From the NCBI GenBank assembly GCA_030142905.1, contig JASJOG010000169.1:580001-644000 (forward strand): a stretch of 64,000 nt of DNA, given 5' to 3'. Source of the stretch: Heliopora coerulea. Taxonomy: Eukaryota > Cnidaria > Anthozoa > Scleralcyonacea > Helioporidae. The notes beneath the pieces were generated by a model. It did not search any database. It saw nothing but the letters and a program-made list of their open reading frames with translations, and was not told the DNA's origin. Below are positions 36,137 to 47,885 of the stretch, piece after piece; the first letter of the stretch is position 1, and the number at the start of each line of letters is the position of its first letter. The position numbers and the translations under genes are program-made.

Positions 36137-37315
36137 AGCAAGGAACCTTGAAGACGTCGGACTGGAAAGCTGATCGCACACAATTTATCAAGAATTATCT
36201 CGTGATAATTTATAACTGATTAAATAGAACGTAATGAAAAGAACATTCCAGACATTGTTCTTGACAATGTTCCTGAAACATGAACCGACGTTATTCCCGA
36301 AAAAGAACTTTCTAGACTGTCCACTTCTACTTCATGGTAGACTGTCAACATTGTACTCCTCAAGATTGTAGTTTCGATGAAAACACCATTTCCTTGGACT
36401 GGTGGAACTTCCATGTCTCTAGTTAAACATACGCGAAGACATTAAGTTGGAAAACGACTGGCTCGAAAGTTTTTATTTTCAAGGAGGACAATGACATTTC
36501 AGTTCAGTTTACGTTATTCGGCGTGGTGTATGCTGGTGAAGCAGCTCTTAGCTCTTCTAATATCCTTAATGTTTGTCAGGTATCATGCTGCCGAAACATT
36601 TAGGTGCAGATATCTTTCATTGTAACATCACAGTTCAAAAATTCTGCACATGTTTCGCATCTCTAAGATTATATATCACTGAACTGTTTTGATCCCCGCA
36701 TAAAATTTTGTGCATAACATCTTGAATAGTTAAGACTGTTGCGAAAAGGCGAGCCTTTGAAGAAGAATGAAGTATGATAGTTATTTTATTCAAAAAAAAA
36801 AGTTTTTAATATTGCCTATGTACTGAAATTTACCGGCAAAATTGATGGCTTCAAAAGGTCGTCCTGGAGCTCTACAACGAAACCGATTACATCCTGGGAA
36901 TGCTCTTGTACCAAATTTAAAGTACTTTGCCTGTCTCGTGAGGTAATCTGTACATTCACCATGTAAACTCATTGCTGTTACCGCAAATTTCTAATCAGCA
37001 TTGAATTGAAAGAACCGTGGTCTTTGGTTCGGCCAACGACAACGTAAGAGATGTGTATACTATTCCTATTGTTAGGAGTTTCATCAGATTAATTTACATA
37101 ATGTATAAGATAGGGTGTAGTATAGCTTTCATATATAAAATTGGAAATTTCAATATGTTTACATGAACATGAACTTTCAGAATAACAACCAATCTTTGTA
37201 TATTATAATTATCGGATAAAGATAACGTGTTTATTTGTGTTGAAAGCATGATTTTCATTGTTGTATGGTCTCACTAAATCGTTCTTTTGATAAAAATATG
37301 ATGCAGAAATTTACG
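36137..37315. other. Tail of block A
   Basis: No gene supported. A short frame that is open in block B (58917-59021) is broken here by TGA. The block's homology fades out near 37315. Confidence 0.45.
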
Positions 37316-37352
37316 TCGATAAACCCTTTTTAAAATTTTTGTATGATGTATT

Positions 37353-37449
37353 ATTCTATTTCAGAATCATGCTCAGGGTATTATGAAATGATAACTTCAC
37401 AATTAAGTTATCATTTTATAATACCCTGAGCATGATTCTGAAATAGAAT
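37353..37449. repeat. Near-perfect hairpin at the edge of block A
   Basis: Arms of about 45 bp beginning ATTCTATTTCAGAATCATGC are inverted around a 7-base loop (CACAATT-like), with one or two mismatches. It lies about 40 bp beyond the right end of the duplicated block. Confidence 0.85.
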
Positions 37450-37546
37450 TGAAACACTACACATCCATCCTCATAGATAGCGTTAAGTTGTCGCGAGAAT
37501 ATTTCGTGCACTTAAATTGGATAAAATCTCGCCTCCACTCCCTGTG

Positions 37547-37618
37547 GACTCGATAGATCAACAGGTAGAGCTGCTGACCGGTATCCAGAAGGTGCGAGTT
37601 CAAATCCCGCTCGAGTCA
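37547..37618 (+). repeat. tRNA-like sequence (SINE head or tRNA pseudogene)
   Basis: The 72-nt sequence has a perfect 7-bp acceptor stem (GACTCGA/TCGAGTC), a perfect B box (GTTCAAATC) and an eroded A box and D stem. The anticodon stem is short of one base (CTGACCGGTATCCAG), so a functional tRNA is unlikely. No CCA is encoded, as normal for eukaryotes. Confidence 0.6.
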
Positions 37619-38775
37619 ACACTTTTCAGTTGACTTCAGTAATGTATTATTGGTGAATGGTAATTTAAGATAATACGTATTTAAAAACTGTGTTTAAATT
37701 TGTTACCACGACAAAATCGCTGTTTTATTAATGTATTATTCTTTTAACGACATTTAAGCTGGACTTTCTCAACTCACCTTCGGGGATAAAAATCGTTGAA
37801 ATTTTACAAAACACAAAAGGGGAAGAACAAAGGCGTGGGAACGACAAATAAATAAAAGTTGGCTAGAAAGGTGAGGTCCCCCAATCTTTGTATAGGTGTG
37901 TCTGACAGTGCATTCTAATGATTAAAAACCTCAATGGCCAGTTACCCTCGTTGCACAAGTGTCAACAACGATAACTTGAATGTTGTTCGAAGTCGAATTT
38001 GTGATTTTCTAAAGGTTCTAAGGAAAACTAACGTTTAATTCAACAGCGATCTCATTTGGTAGTCCTATGTTTATGGTTTGACATTACTAGGCAGTTCAAA
38101 ATTCTGAAGGGCTCACACATACTCAGTCTGTGGCTACTCTGTCCTGAATACTGGTTGTCAAGGCCACCATACCTCTCCCCCCGCTTCCGAAGCCCCTGGG
38201 GAAGAAAAAAAAAAATAGACAAAGACAAGTTAGTTTTTAGGTAAAAGAAAAACACATTTGTGTTGTTTAAGGAGTGGTTTGACGGAAAAGTTTAGAATAC
38301 CAGGAAAATTTAATTTTTGTGGACAAGCTAGTTAAGGTGTCATCATTAGAGAATGAATGAAGAATTAGAGATTGAAAATTGCATACGTGGCGTCCGTGCT
38401 GTACCAAGGTGGGGGTCCAGTTGGGCGCTTCCCCCAGGAGCAAAGTTTTATGTGGCGACATTTTCAGAAACAAAGTTTAGACATTTTCGGGGTTTTTTAC
38501 TGTATTGAATAATGTTTTGCAAAGTCAGTAAAATATTAAATCAACGTAATCAACTTTCAAGGCTCGGAAGCGCCTGTTTTAAATTTTCTATTATTTTTTG
38601 AGTGATGAAAAAGAGAAGAAAATGCACGAAAAACATTTGTTTGTACACGTCTCCCTGATTCAGATGTACATCGATTTTACCACTTTACAATTATTATAAT
38701 ATAAGGAGTTTGGGGTGCGTTGGACTGGGACGAGGGAGCACCTTCAACGGAATTTTCCACGGGAGAATTACCACC
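37619..38775. other. Gene-free spacer between the blocks
   Basis: No supported gene. An A-run lies near 38204-38216. The rest is AT-rich without visible repeats. Confidence 0.4.
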
Positions 38776-39385
38776 CATTGAACTCAATTTCCATATCTGG
38801 AATGCTAACTGGCCAATGAAAAGTGAAGCCAAGATGGCCACCCATGTTGGCCAATTTTGGACGTCAGTTTCAGTCCCCTACACGGGCTTGTACGTCAGTT
38901 TTAGTCTCCCCCGCGACTTTTACACTTTCCTGTACTGTTTCCTGAAGTGTTTTGTTTGAAAATATCCACAAAATATTTCTTCAAAAGACAGAAATGAGCT
39001 TAAGGACTTCAAATATATTTCGACAAAGTCAAACCGAGTTGCAGGTTATATGTTTTCACGAAACTACGTTTCCAAACTGAGGAGATACCTGATAAAACGG
39101 TTTCGAAAAATTACTTTAGCAAACTAATAAGTTTTCGTCCTCTTTTTACTGTTAGTTTACCATCTTCAGGTAATTTAGTACACTTCTTAGGCCACACGGT
39201 AATAATGAGTCCTTTTAAATTCTCGATTATGTAAAACTGGTCCTGTAATATTTCGTCTGAGCACTGTTTACATGGCTGGGAATGTTTTCGAAGCCGAACC
39301 AAACAAAAACTGAAGATTAAAGTCGTGCAAAGGACTGGAACTGACGTACAAGTGCGCGAAAAGGACTGAAACTGACGTCCAAAAT

Positions 39386-40366
39386 CAGTGGCGTAGCGAG
39401 CAGAAGTTCCACTGGGGGTGAATTCCTAAAATGTCGTCCCCCCGGCATATTCCGCTGCCCGTGGGCGTGGCTTCCTAAAAAAATTTCGCAACATATTCAC
39501 AAAAACGAGGACAAGAAATTGCTATTTGATTGTTACAACTTACTTTTGATTGTTACACGACCTATACTGCATACGTTCTTAACACAATATGTTTACATGT
39601 CCAGGAAAGAAAACTTAAGAAATGTCAACAAAACCTTTCTAAATAAAGCTATATTTAATTATCTATTCAATGTTATTGCAATTGATTGTTGGATTAAACA
39701 ACCAACAACAAAGTTTAACTATTGGAAGTACATCTTGATTTTTCTGGCCTTCAATGAAGTAAACTCGTTTTCGACATTGTCAGTAATATAGCAGTCTGTA
39801 TCTTTTCACAGTCTTTGTCATGCTGTTTTCAACTTAACGGCTTTTGATTGGCTGCTTGATAAATTCACACGCGTGTCAAATTTCGATTTTAATATCAAAT
39901 GATATTATAATACTTGTAGTCGTAATCAATTCATAACATTGTCATCAGTCATCATTAACTTTGAATCACACGCATGGTTTAAATTCTGTTATATTATTTA
40001 CGTCTTTTAAGAGCTATCAGGCAAAAGCTAAACGCCAAAATCGGAAAATTATTATCATAGTTGTAACTTGTAAACAGGAAGCTCCATTGCAATTCAAACA
40101 TGAAACCCTAAAGCCTGGTTTCTAATAAATCGTTAGAATCGCAAGAATCGCAATCGCAATTGCAAAAATCGCAATAATCCTATATTTGAGATTTAGTTGC
40201 TTTAGTCGAAAGAGTCGCGACGACTGCTACGACACGATTTTTACGATTCTTGCGACTTAATGGAAACCAGGCTTAAGCGCCGCTCCAACCTAAAAGTGCC
40301 GCCTGCCAAAAATGTGCCACCGGGGGGAACCTGCCGCCTTCGCCCCCTATCCTTGCTACCCTACTG
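39386..40366. mobile_element. Non-autonomous hAT element
   Basis: Ends are CAGTGGCGTAGCGAG and the inverse of CAGTAGGGTAGCAAG. A perfect 8-bp duplication TCCAAAAT occurs at 39378-39385 and 40367-40374. The 981-bp interior has no transposase motif and itself hosts the small Harbinger-type MITE at 40112-40273. Confidence 0.92.
40112..40273. mobile_element. PIF/Harbinger-type MITE nested in the hAT
   Basis: Ends are AGCCTGGTTTCTAATAA and the inverse of AGCCTGGTTTCCATTAA, flanked by a 3-bp TAA duplication (40109-40111, 40274-40276), matching the TWA target rule. The 162-bp interior has AATCGCAAGAATCG repeats. Confidence 0.85.
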
Positions 40367-40549
40367 TCCAAAATTTTCTCAATGAGCGGCCATCTTGGCT
40401 TCACTTTTTCCCCGAGCGAATGACGAAATGGAAATGACGAGCGAATGGATATTGAGTTCATCGTTACCATCTAGGTAGGTACTTACTGCGTGGTGACCAT
40501 GTTGCCATTTTAAAAGCGCGAAGGTTCAGTGTAGATAGCTTCGATAAAA

Positions 40550-40741
40550 CAGTGGCGTTCAAGAGGTTATACACTATCTAAAATATAGAAAATAAGCTTC
40601 TCGACGTTTCGAGCGAAGGCCCTTCGTCTGGAGATTAGTAGCATTTATGCTACTAATCTCCAGACGAAGGGCCTTCGCTCGAAACGTCGAGAAGCTTATT
40701 TTCTATATTTTAGATAGTGTATAACCTCTTGAACGCCGCTG
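40550..40741. repeat. Perfect 192-bp hairpin with hammerhead-like motif
   Basis: Both arms (about 94 bp) are essentially identical in inverse and run from CAGTGGCGTTCAAGAGG to the tip TAGCATTTATGCTA. Each arm contains GACGAAGGGCCTTCG followed by CTCGAAACGTCGAG, resembling the core of hammerhead ribozymes carried by Penelope-like elements (CUGANGA, stem II, GAAAC). The base at the conserved U position is A, so activity is doubtful. A 12-bp sequence GCCATTTTAAAA occurs on both sides (40504-40515 and 40741-40752). Confidence 0.75.
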
Positions 40742-40983
40742 CCATTTTAAAACGTTATTTTAAGTAAGGGCAAAAAAACTGTTAGTTCCCTTCCCATGAG
40801 TGATGTTTAAGGCTGGTTTTTAATTGTCATATTTTGTCGGCGATGATCGCCGACGGTGCATTCCCAGTTGCATCGCCGATTATCGCCGACTGTTTGCGAT
40901 CATCGCAGAGCGCCATGATTTTGTTTCGGGGGAACTTTATTGTAGTTTTGGACGTACAAAAACTCGTTTTAAAAATGACTGCC

Positions 40984-41895
40984 TATTATCAAAGACTGAT
41001 TTTACAAGCAAAGTTACTTATTTTGATTCCACTTTACGTAAGAAGAAGCAACTTTTGCAGCGAAAACCTTACAGAAAAAAGCGATATTGGGAGCAAAATG
41101 TCTTTCAATCTCGTAAAGAACTCGGCCAATACCACACGCTTGTCCAGGAACTACGATTACATGATATAGAATACTTTTTCAGCTAATATGAAATGTCCTC
41201 TTCCTTATTAAGATTTAATGAGGAAAATGTACTGTAACATCAGGAAAAGGCTGAGAAAGCTTTCACTCAACACTTATCTTGATATCTATCTCATAATCTT
41301 GATAGTGTACTGGAATAATACTGACATGCTGTATTATTTTTACAAAAATTTTACGTGCAGGTTTTGGAGAATGACACCTGAACGCTTCGAGAACCTGCTG
41401 AATCTTATTGGACCACTAATCGAAAAACAACATTATAGATTTCGAAAGCCAATATCAGCAGCGGAAAGACTGACCATCACATTACGATACCTGGCAAGCG
41501 GTGATTCGCAACAGTCCCTGGCTTTTAATTTTCGAGTTGGGAGAACTACTGTCTGTAACATAATTAGAGAGACATGCATAGGGATGTTGTGTGCTCTGAC
41601 TAAGACATACCTAAAACCTCCTACCACAGAAAATGATTGGAAACGAATTGGGCACGATTTTTTTGATGCATGGGGTTTTCCGAATTGCCTAGGTGCTCTT
41701 GATGGAAAACATATAGCCACAGAATGCCCTGGATACAGTGGCTCTGAATTTTTTAATTACAAGGGCTTCTTTAGCATTGTGCTAATAGCTGTTTGTGATG
41801 TTAAATGTTGCTTCACACTGGTTGAACACGTGATACATTTTGTAATTACTTTAACAGCTAGGAAGGATCATTGCCCTGGCAAGTGTCTCATGTAA
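40984..41895 (+). pseudogene. Harbinger transposase, partial
   Basis: The N-terminal segment (about 41029-41182) shows RKKRYWEQNVFQSRKELGQY and LVQELRLHDIEYFF. After an intron-like gap, an acceptor at 41359 leads into FWRMTPERFENLLNLIGPLI, then the HTH-like LAFNFRVGRTTVCNIIRETC, then the catalytic start LGALDGKHI (first Asp) and VCDVKCCFTLVEHV (second Asp region). The last acidic residue block is absent before the stop at 41895. A proper splice donor after the first segment is not evident. The gene is incomplete and probably inactive. Confidence 0.82.
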
Positions 41896-42265
41896 ATAGT
41901 TTTCGAAGTAGTTCATTGAATTAGATTTCATTAAATTTATCATTTCATTATTTGGTAACTGTATTTATTATTATACTAACAGTTTTAAGTTGCAGTAAAA
42001 TTTCTAATATGAAGCACAATGAAAATAGAACCATCAATAACATGCATAAGCAGCTGAAACATTATAAACAGCTTGCTACTGTATTAAGTTCAAACTCAAC
42101 AAAACCAGGTTCTTAAAAAAGAAATCAGTCAATGTTCATTGAAAAGATACAATAATTAACAAAAAAGACACATATTAAAGTGCTTTATGCATTCAAGTTT
42201 TGGCTTGGCCAGAACATATTCGAATTTTTTGAGCCTTGAGGCATTGTTACCTGCATGGAGCTTCC

Positions 42266-43030
42266 TTACTGAGGCATGTTGTAGTATCCAAACTCCATGT
42301 CAACAAATATCTTTTTGATTGAATTTCTTACAATTGCTTTTTGCCTCCGATCAAGCTGTCTTAAGCAATTAGCCAAGCTCATTGCATATAATTCATTTTC
42401 ATCCATTCTCTTAGGATCATCGGTAATTGCAATGGATTCATTCAGACTTTTCATAACTTTACTTTATTGAACATCTGTCTTTTCAAGCTGCTTTTTCTTG
42501 CTATCTTTCTTCACCCTCTGCTTCTGTTTCTTGGAAGGGATTTCATCTGGCGAAGATTCCTTTAAGCTCGTCTCATTTCCATTTTCAGGTTGACCATTCG
42601 CAGAAATTTCTTTTTCTCAAGATCGTGCTTGACAATATTTATCAGTGAAGTCGTCATCTGTATCCTCGTAATCACTACCAGATGAAACCGACATAGATTC
42701 ATCACGAACAGACACAGAGCTGGACGGCCTGGAAGGCGGTCTGAAGTTTCCTGAAATTGTTCTACTAACAATATAGTTTTGTAGCCACCTTAGATGCTCC
42801 CATCGTGAATCTGTTTGTATTTCGCTTCTACCGACGCCTGACTTTCCTTTTCTCGTTTTTAAATACTTCCCAAACTGCGTTCTAATGCTCTCGTACCTGC
42901 TTGTGATTTGGTCAACAGGTTGGTCCAATCTTTCTGCTATTGCTTTCCAGCAGTTTGACTTTTTGTTCCTGTCCTTAAAGTCTATCAAGGTTCGTTCATA
43001 TATTGTAGGAAACTCTCGAATAATTGCCAT
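42266..43030 (-). pseudogene. Harbinger-associated MADF-BESS protein
   Basis: The frame from 43030 starts MAIIREFPTIYERTLIDFKD and carries a MADF domain (NCWKAIAERLDQPVDQITSR, then WEHLRWLQNY), followed by an acidic Ser-rich tail, ending at 42617. A second piece (42454-42266) has a BESS motif (ENELYAMSLANCLRQLDRRQ). A stop and frame change at 42455-42616 separate the two, although an intron cannot be excluded. Such proteins bind transposon ends and help import the transposase. Confidence 0.78.
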
Positions 43031-43888
43031 TTTGGTCAGCCATTTTTATCACTCTTCGGGATGCAAAGAGAACTGGGACCAAATAAAAAGTGCTGCGATG
43101 ATACCCTTCGATTTTGGCCAGGGAAAAGAATTGTCTTGAGATTGCACTGGTTTAAACCATTTTATGATTAAGTTACAATAAGTCTGTTTAGTGACATTGC
43201 TTGAATACGTCTAAGGTCAAATAAGGTCGTTCTCAAGTCAACATTACTTATGAAATATAATACTTTCTCAGTAAGGGAGGATGGAACTGTGAAAACAAAG
43301 CAATGATTGATAAAGGAAGTTGGGTATAATTACATAATGTCATTAGCTGCTTTCTGTTAACCGTGATAAATCGCAACACTGAATACGAAAAATGTTCCGA
43401 ATTTGGGCGATGTTATGCATTAAAGTGTAGAAATTTTTCTTCGTTTAACAAAAGCTTTTAATAGTTTTATGATTTACTTGTTACGTCATGCCTTACGGCA
43501 GCAGTCTCAGATTCTGATTGGCTGTTGTCAAAGACGCGCAATTGGTGCAAAGGTTTATGTGATCTCGCCCTAATTGTTTACTTCTAATATATGTCCTATG
43601 ATCTGTCGTTAATACAAACTTTAACCGACAGAAATGTCTTTTACCAACATCACAAACTACGAGGGTTCTTTTTTTACTTTGACTTCTTCATTGTAAACGT
43701 GTCTCCAAATGTTAAATAATTGAAATTTTTATGAAGTCCCTAAATGGTTCTGGGAAATCCTGTTTTAGGTGCGATTACTATGATGATTATTCTCATAATT
43801 TAGCTACTATAATACGTGAGAAGTGTTAAATAGAATGCAGCTGTTGGTCAGATTTTTGAGATTTATTATATTACAGGCCTGGTGAATA

Positions 43889-43939
43889 ATGCTAATTGTG
43901 TCTGCTGTTCGAAGAAGCGACGTTGATGTTAATGACAAG
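43889..43939 (+). CDS. Candidate first exon of TPR-CHAT gene B
   Basis: ATG-led 17-codon segment (MLIVSAVRRSDVDVNDK) ending at a good donor GTAAGT in phase 0. The block A counterpart keeps the same donor but is split by a fold-back element. Support is only conservation and splice-like edges; the link to the downstream exons is an inference. A conserved inverted CCAAT-type sequence (GATTGGCT, about 43515) lies about 370 bp upstream in both blocks. Confidence 0.28.
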
Positions 43940-46900
43940 GTAAGTTTCGGAGTTATATGTTTGAGAGAGGACAAGAAGATTGTTATAGAATGCCAGTAAT
44001 GTTAAAGGGCTTTACTTTCGTATACTATGTAAGAGGATGGTCTGACGGTCTCAAAAATATCGGTGTGAGGGCGTTTACGAAAACACGACGCGGAAGTCGA
44101 GAACAACGCTGCTTTACAATAAAATTCCTCTGCCAAAACAAAGGAAATGAGTATTTTGTGGCTGTTAGAGTATTCTTCAAGCCGTACTGGCTTCGTTCAA
44201 CATGTGAGGAAGAGCATTCTCACGTTTCAAGACGACATCTCTTAACGCTGGGGCTAAATAGTCTAATATTGTAGTACAACACTGGTGGACATTTTTGGCC
44301 AGTAACGATGGAAAAGCGGACTGAAATACCAATATATGTTCCCCCTCTTCATTTGATGGGGAAAATGTTTGACCGCAACCAAACTTTCATGTAATTAACA
44401 TTGCACGACCAGGAAGTGTTAGTGAATGTATTGTAGCAACGTTCAAACATTTAGCTCCTGCTTTAAGGTGTCGGTTCCCTGATGCGACCTCAACTCGGAT
44501 AGCAACACCGCTAAAATACGGCATTGTTTCGATTCTCGGTTCTTAGAAAAGCCATGGGCAGATCGGCTATCACTCGGTGTATACATGATGTCCCTTAAGT
44601 CAGCCACAACATTAAAGTGGAACCTTATTTAGATAGATTCCCGCTTCAACAGACAACTACGTCTTGGCGCAATCATAACTTCTCTCCCGAAGGACACTTG
44701 AAACTGTGCGGGATATCACTTGCACTAAGCTGGCAGAATTCGCCTCAGCGTTTTGCGTGTCTTCTCTAGTCCCATCGATAGAGTTTCTACACCAGTTAGC
44801 ATCAAAATGTTTTATTCTGATGTTTCAAAAGTTTCAAATTGAGGAAAAATTTACAATTCTGTGAACAACCATCTTAAAGAGGCTGTAGTAACGATATCAT
44901 GTGATATGGTAAACGATGTCAAAGTAAACGATGTCATCTGATACGGTTGCTATGGTAAATTCGATGACACCTTTTGAAATTAATTAATATGTTGAAGCAA
45001 ACCATTGAAATATCGTAAACATAAGTTGAGGGGCTGAAAAACTGTAATACTTCAACTCAGTTTCATAAACAGATGGTTATTAGAAATTTGGAAAATTTTC
45101 GCAAAGTTTACGGTTAATTACCACCTTAAGGAACGGAGAGTTTTAGGCTGTATATAACTAAAAACTGAATAAGATAGAGCATCCCAAGTTTAGGAAGGGA
45201 AGTTTGCTTCACGGTCGTAGAATTTTCATGGTTAGTTTAGCAGCGTCGGTGCGTTACAACTGTCGTAAACTGTCCATTGAAGCGAGGCAACGTGTTCTAC
45301 TATGTTGAACACAACATTGACATGCTCTGTTCCTGTCGTTCAACAAACTTCAAATAGTTTAACGACATCAATAAATTTATGTTTCTTCACCACGTAACAA
45401 AATGCTACGTCTTTTGTGTTGCAACAAACGTTGAACAGTGGTTTATTTTAATCTGGTAATTTAAGTTAAATATTTGGAATATTTGATTACTTCTTTGAGA
45501 TATTAAATGATCAAAAGATTGATCTATTAAGGACACTCCTTCAGTGTCACCAGAAACATCTGTGCCCAGTGTCGGAGAATGGTGAGGTCAGCATTAGGGT
45601 CAATTAAATTAGAGATGTCTATAGTTAATTTGATTATTTTTATCATCTAATACATATAAAGTGACGCGTCAGCAGCAAGTTGGCCAATGGGAACTCAGTA
45701 AAAGGGAGAGACCATATCACATAACAAAATATATCTTATAGTATATGCGCTTAAAAATTTAACTGTCTGTCTGTGTCTGGGTTTTTGGGAACGATAAATA
45801 CAACCTTATTTTATCAATTGTGAGTGAATATTTTGTGAGTTGTTGGGTGAAACAATTCGGGAGGCAAATCCCCGACACCAGAAATTGGATATCCTTTTTA
45901 CCATAAAAAATTTCACCAGTGCGCACTCACTGACCTCTCTAATACACCTGGAGTACGAATTGTGCTGAAAAAGTGTCCGAAAAATAATGGCATCATTAGA
46001 GGTCCTTTGTAGCGGATTTACTGGGGGAACAAAGGCTCGTTTGGAAAAGGATTTTTTATGTTACTAATTTTCTTCGTATCATCAGCTTTGCAAGCGTTGA
46101 ACTTTTCTCATTTTAAAGTACAAATTGAACTTTTCTAATTTTTAAAGTACAAATTGGAGACTATAACCGAACTTCTCTTTCATGAACCCTTTGACATTAT
46201 TTGGTAAGTTTTTTCAAACAACGAAGTTGAAGTTCATTTTCCTAACTTTTTTCACTTAGCCTTCGCTTAGATCTTAATTTTGACACTTTTTAATCCGTTG
46301 TTTCCCCAGAACATTTTAATACTTCATTTTAATACGAGAGCCCGCAATCCACGTATTCTATATAGGACAGTGTGTTCTTTGATCTGTTGGTGTTTCGTTT
46401 TCACAGTAGGGTAATTTTTTCATAGAGGAAATAAGCCGTCAACTATGTAATTATGTATGGAAAACGTTTGGAGATATATAAAAACATGCGTTTGAATTTC
46501 TTCATCCTGGCTTTGTTTGGTTCGCCCCCAGTTCGTCGAATATGGCAGCCTTCAGTAATTTGTGGCCTGCAATTGATTGACATTTAGCTACAACGCCCCC
46601 TGTAGTAAATATATGATCTCTATGATGTGGATGTCAAAACAATTAGGCAGTTAAATATTACAGAGAATAACCTCGGTGATAAGCGCTCCAGTGTACTGTC
46701 AAAAGTAGTGTACACTATCTGGAGTTTTTTCCGAGTTTTCATAAAAATTGCAATCAGGTGAGGTATTCTACTAACAAATGACACAGCCAAATATTAGGGA
46801 AGGTTGTCCTGACAGAGTTTGTGTAATAAAATCAGTGCAGTAAAATTCTTTGTTATGAAAAATTTTGAAAGGTTGTTATGTTCTTATGCTCACCCTGTTT

Positions 46901-47885
46901 GCTTTATTTACCACGTTTTAAGAGACTAAGCATTTAGTACCGAGCAGCGCCCGGTCCCCTTTTCGTGGAAACCTTTAGCTTCGACCTTAGAGATCAAATA
47001 AAACTCGAAGGGGCACGAGGACCGAAAATTGGGGTGAAATTGAATGGCGCCATTTTGAGTAAATTGAAAGGCAAATTGTTCTTCCCCAATCCCTTTTTCG
47101 TCTGTTCCATCAAACAAATGATTTTTGTTTTCATTAACATTATTGGCAAAAATCTCCTTTTCTGGTTATTAGTCAGGTGTTACTTTTGCCTTAATTGTTT
47201 TACATTCTTCCTTTTAAAATAAAAAACATAAAAAAGTAACAAAAGTGAATTGGTCTTTGATATGACCTCCAACTTTTCATCCGGACATGTTTGCTTTGCC
47301 CCCCCTTATTTATTCAATAAGTGGAAAATCAATTTTTCCCCTTAGATTGAGCAGTGGAGTGACATCTAGCAACAATGCTCCCTCTAGTTAATACATTATC
47401 CCTATGCCGTGTAGCCTATGAATACACGCATTCCAAACTGTTTTAGTACCCAGTCCTCTATCAAAACTTACCGCAGGAAGTCACTTCAGGTCGAGCAGTG
47501 GGTCACCCAGGGCAGATAAGTCTCAATTCCATATGTGGGAAGTAGGCATAGCACGTGATATTTTCCCTCCAAACACGTTTTAATCAGAAAAGATTGATAA
47601 ACAACTCCTTTTCCCATCAAAGCTAAGGAAGATATATACATGTACGCGTTTCAACAACTTGTTCTCAAAGTCAGTTTATTTCTTCCCCTTATAGTAAATA
47701 GTATGACCATTTTTAATGTTGTAAACAGCACTTCAAAATACTCATTCAACCTGAGAAATCATCGGGACGAAATGTTTCTTTCTCATCTCAAAATCAGGAC
47801 ATCTTTTTTGTTTTGTTTCACCAGAACGCTGAAACTGGTCAACTAAACACTTAAGAATTTTAAAATTTTGTTGGGGAGTATAAAG
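43940..47885. other. Block B upstream region (probable intron or intergenic)
   Basis: No supported gene. It contains the solo LTR at 45570. A 105-codon open frame at 43957-44274 is interrupted by TAA in block A and has no recognisable domain. Confidence 0.5.
45570..45877. mobile_element. Solo LTR, absent from block A
   Basis: The 308-bp segment begins TGTCGGAGAATGG and ends AAATCCCCGACA (TG...CA with TGTCGG/CCGACA inverted ends). A 4-bp duplication CCAG occurs at 45566-45569 and 45878-45881. Block A (about 23301) has one CCAG at the same place. A Ty3-like origin is plausible from the 4-bp target. No internal retrotransposon sequence remains, so it is the product of LTR-LTR recombination. Confidence 0.92.

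Larger units (their letters stand above)
19209..37315 (+). repeat. Segmental duplication, block A
   Basis: The sequence is collinear and in the same orientation as 43108-60020. The left border lies near GATTTTGGTCAATG (A) versus GATTTTGGCCAGGG (B). The right border lies near AATATGATGCAGAA (A) versus AATATGATCCAGAA (B). By eye, identity ranges from about 88% upstream of the gene to about 97% in parts of the downstream region. Length differences are explained by transposon insertions and a few deletions. Each block holds one TPR-CHAT gene. Confidence 0.95.
38776..40464. mobile_element. Fold-back element split by a hAT insertion
   Basis: The left arm (38776-38906, including AAGTGAAGCCAAGATGGCC and TTTTGGACGTCAGTTTCAGT) is matched in inverse by 39333-39385 plus 40367-40464. 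Removing the hAT element restores one continuous right arm of about 150 bp. The middle (38907-39332) carries no recognisable gene. Confidence 0.8.
40809..43100. mobile_element. PIF/Harbinger transposon, decayed, with two convergent genes
   Basis: It contains a DDE transposase read on the plus strand and a MADF-BESS (Myb/SANT-like) protein on the minus strand, the two-gene plan of animal Harbingers. The probable left end is GGCTGGTTTTTAATTG preceded by TAA at about 40807-40809. I could not find the matching right end. The sequence runs directly into the left border of block B, suggesting the right terminus was lost there. Confidence 0.75.

Noticed and set aside
37547..37618. Functional tRNA gene
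   Set aside because: The D stem is broken and the anticodon stem-loop lacks a base, so a SINE head or pseudogene is more likely.
39519..39791. 90-codon frame inside the hAT element
   Set aside because: AT-rich, no BED, catalytic or dimerisation motif of a hAT transposase; chance frame.
40824..41186. Two overlapping frames of 111-120 codons as separate genes
   Set aside because: Only the portion from about 41029 matches the Harbinger transposase N terminus; the rest is its shadow.
43957..44274. 105-codon open frame in block B
   Set aside because: The block A counterpart has a TAA and other breaks, no domain is recognisable, and it starts directly after a probable splice donor.
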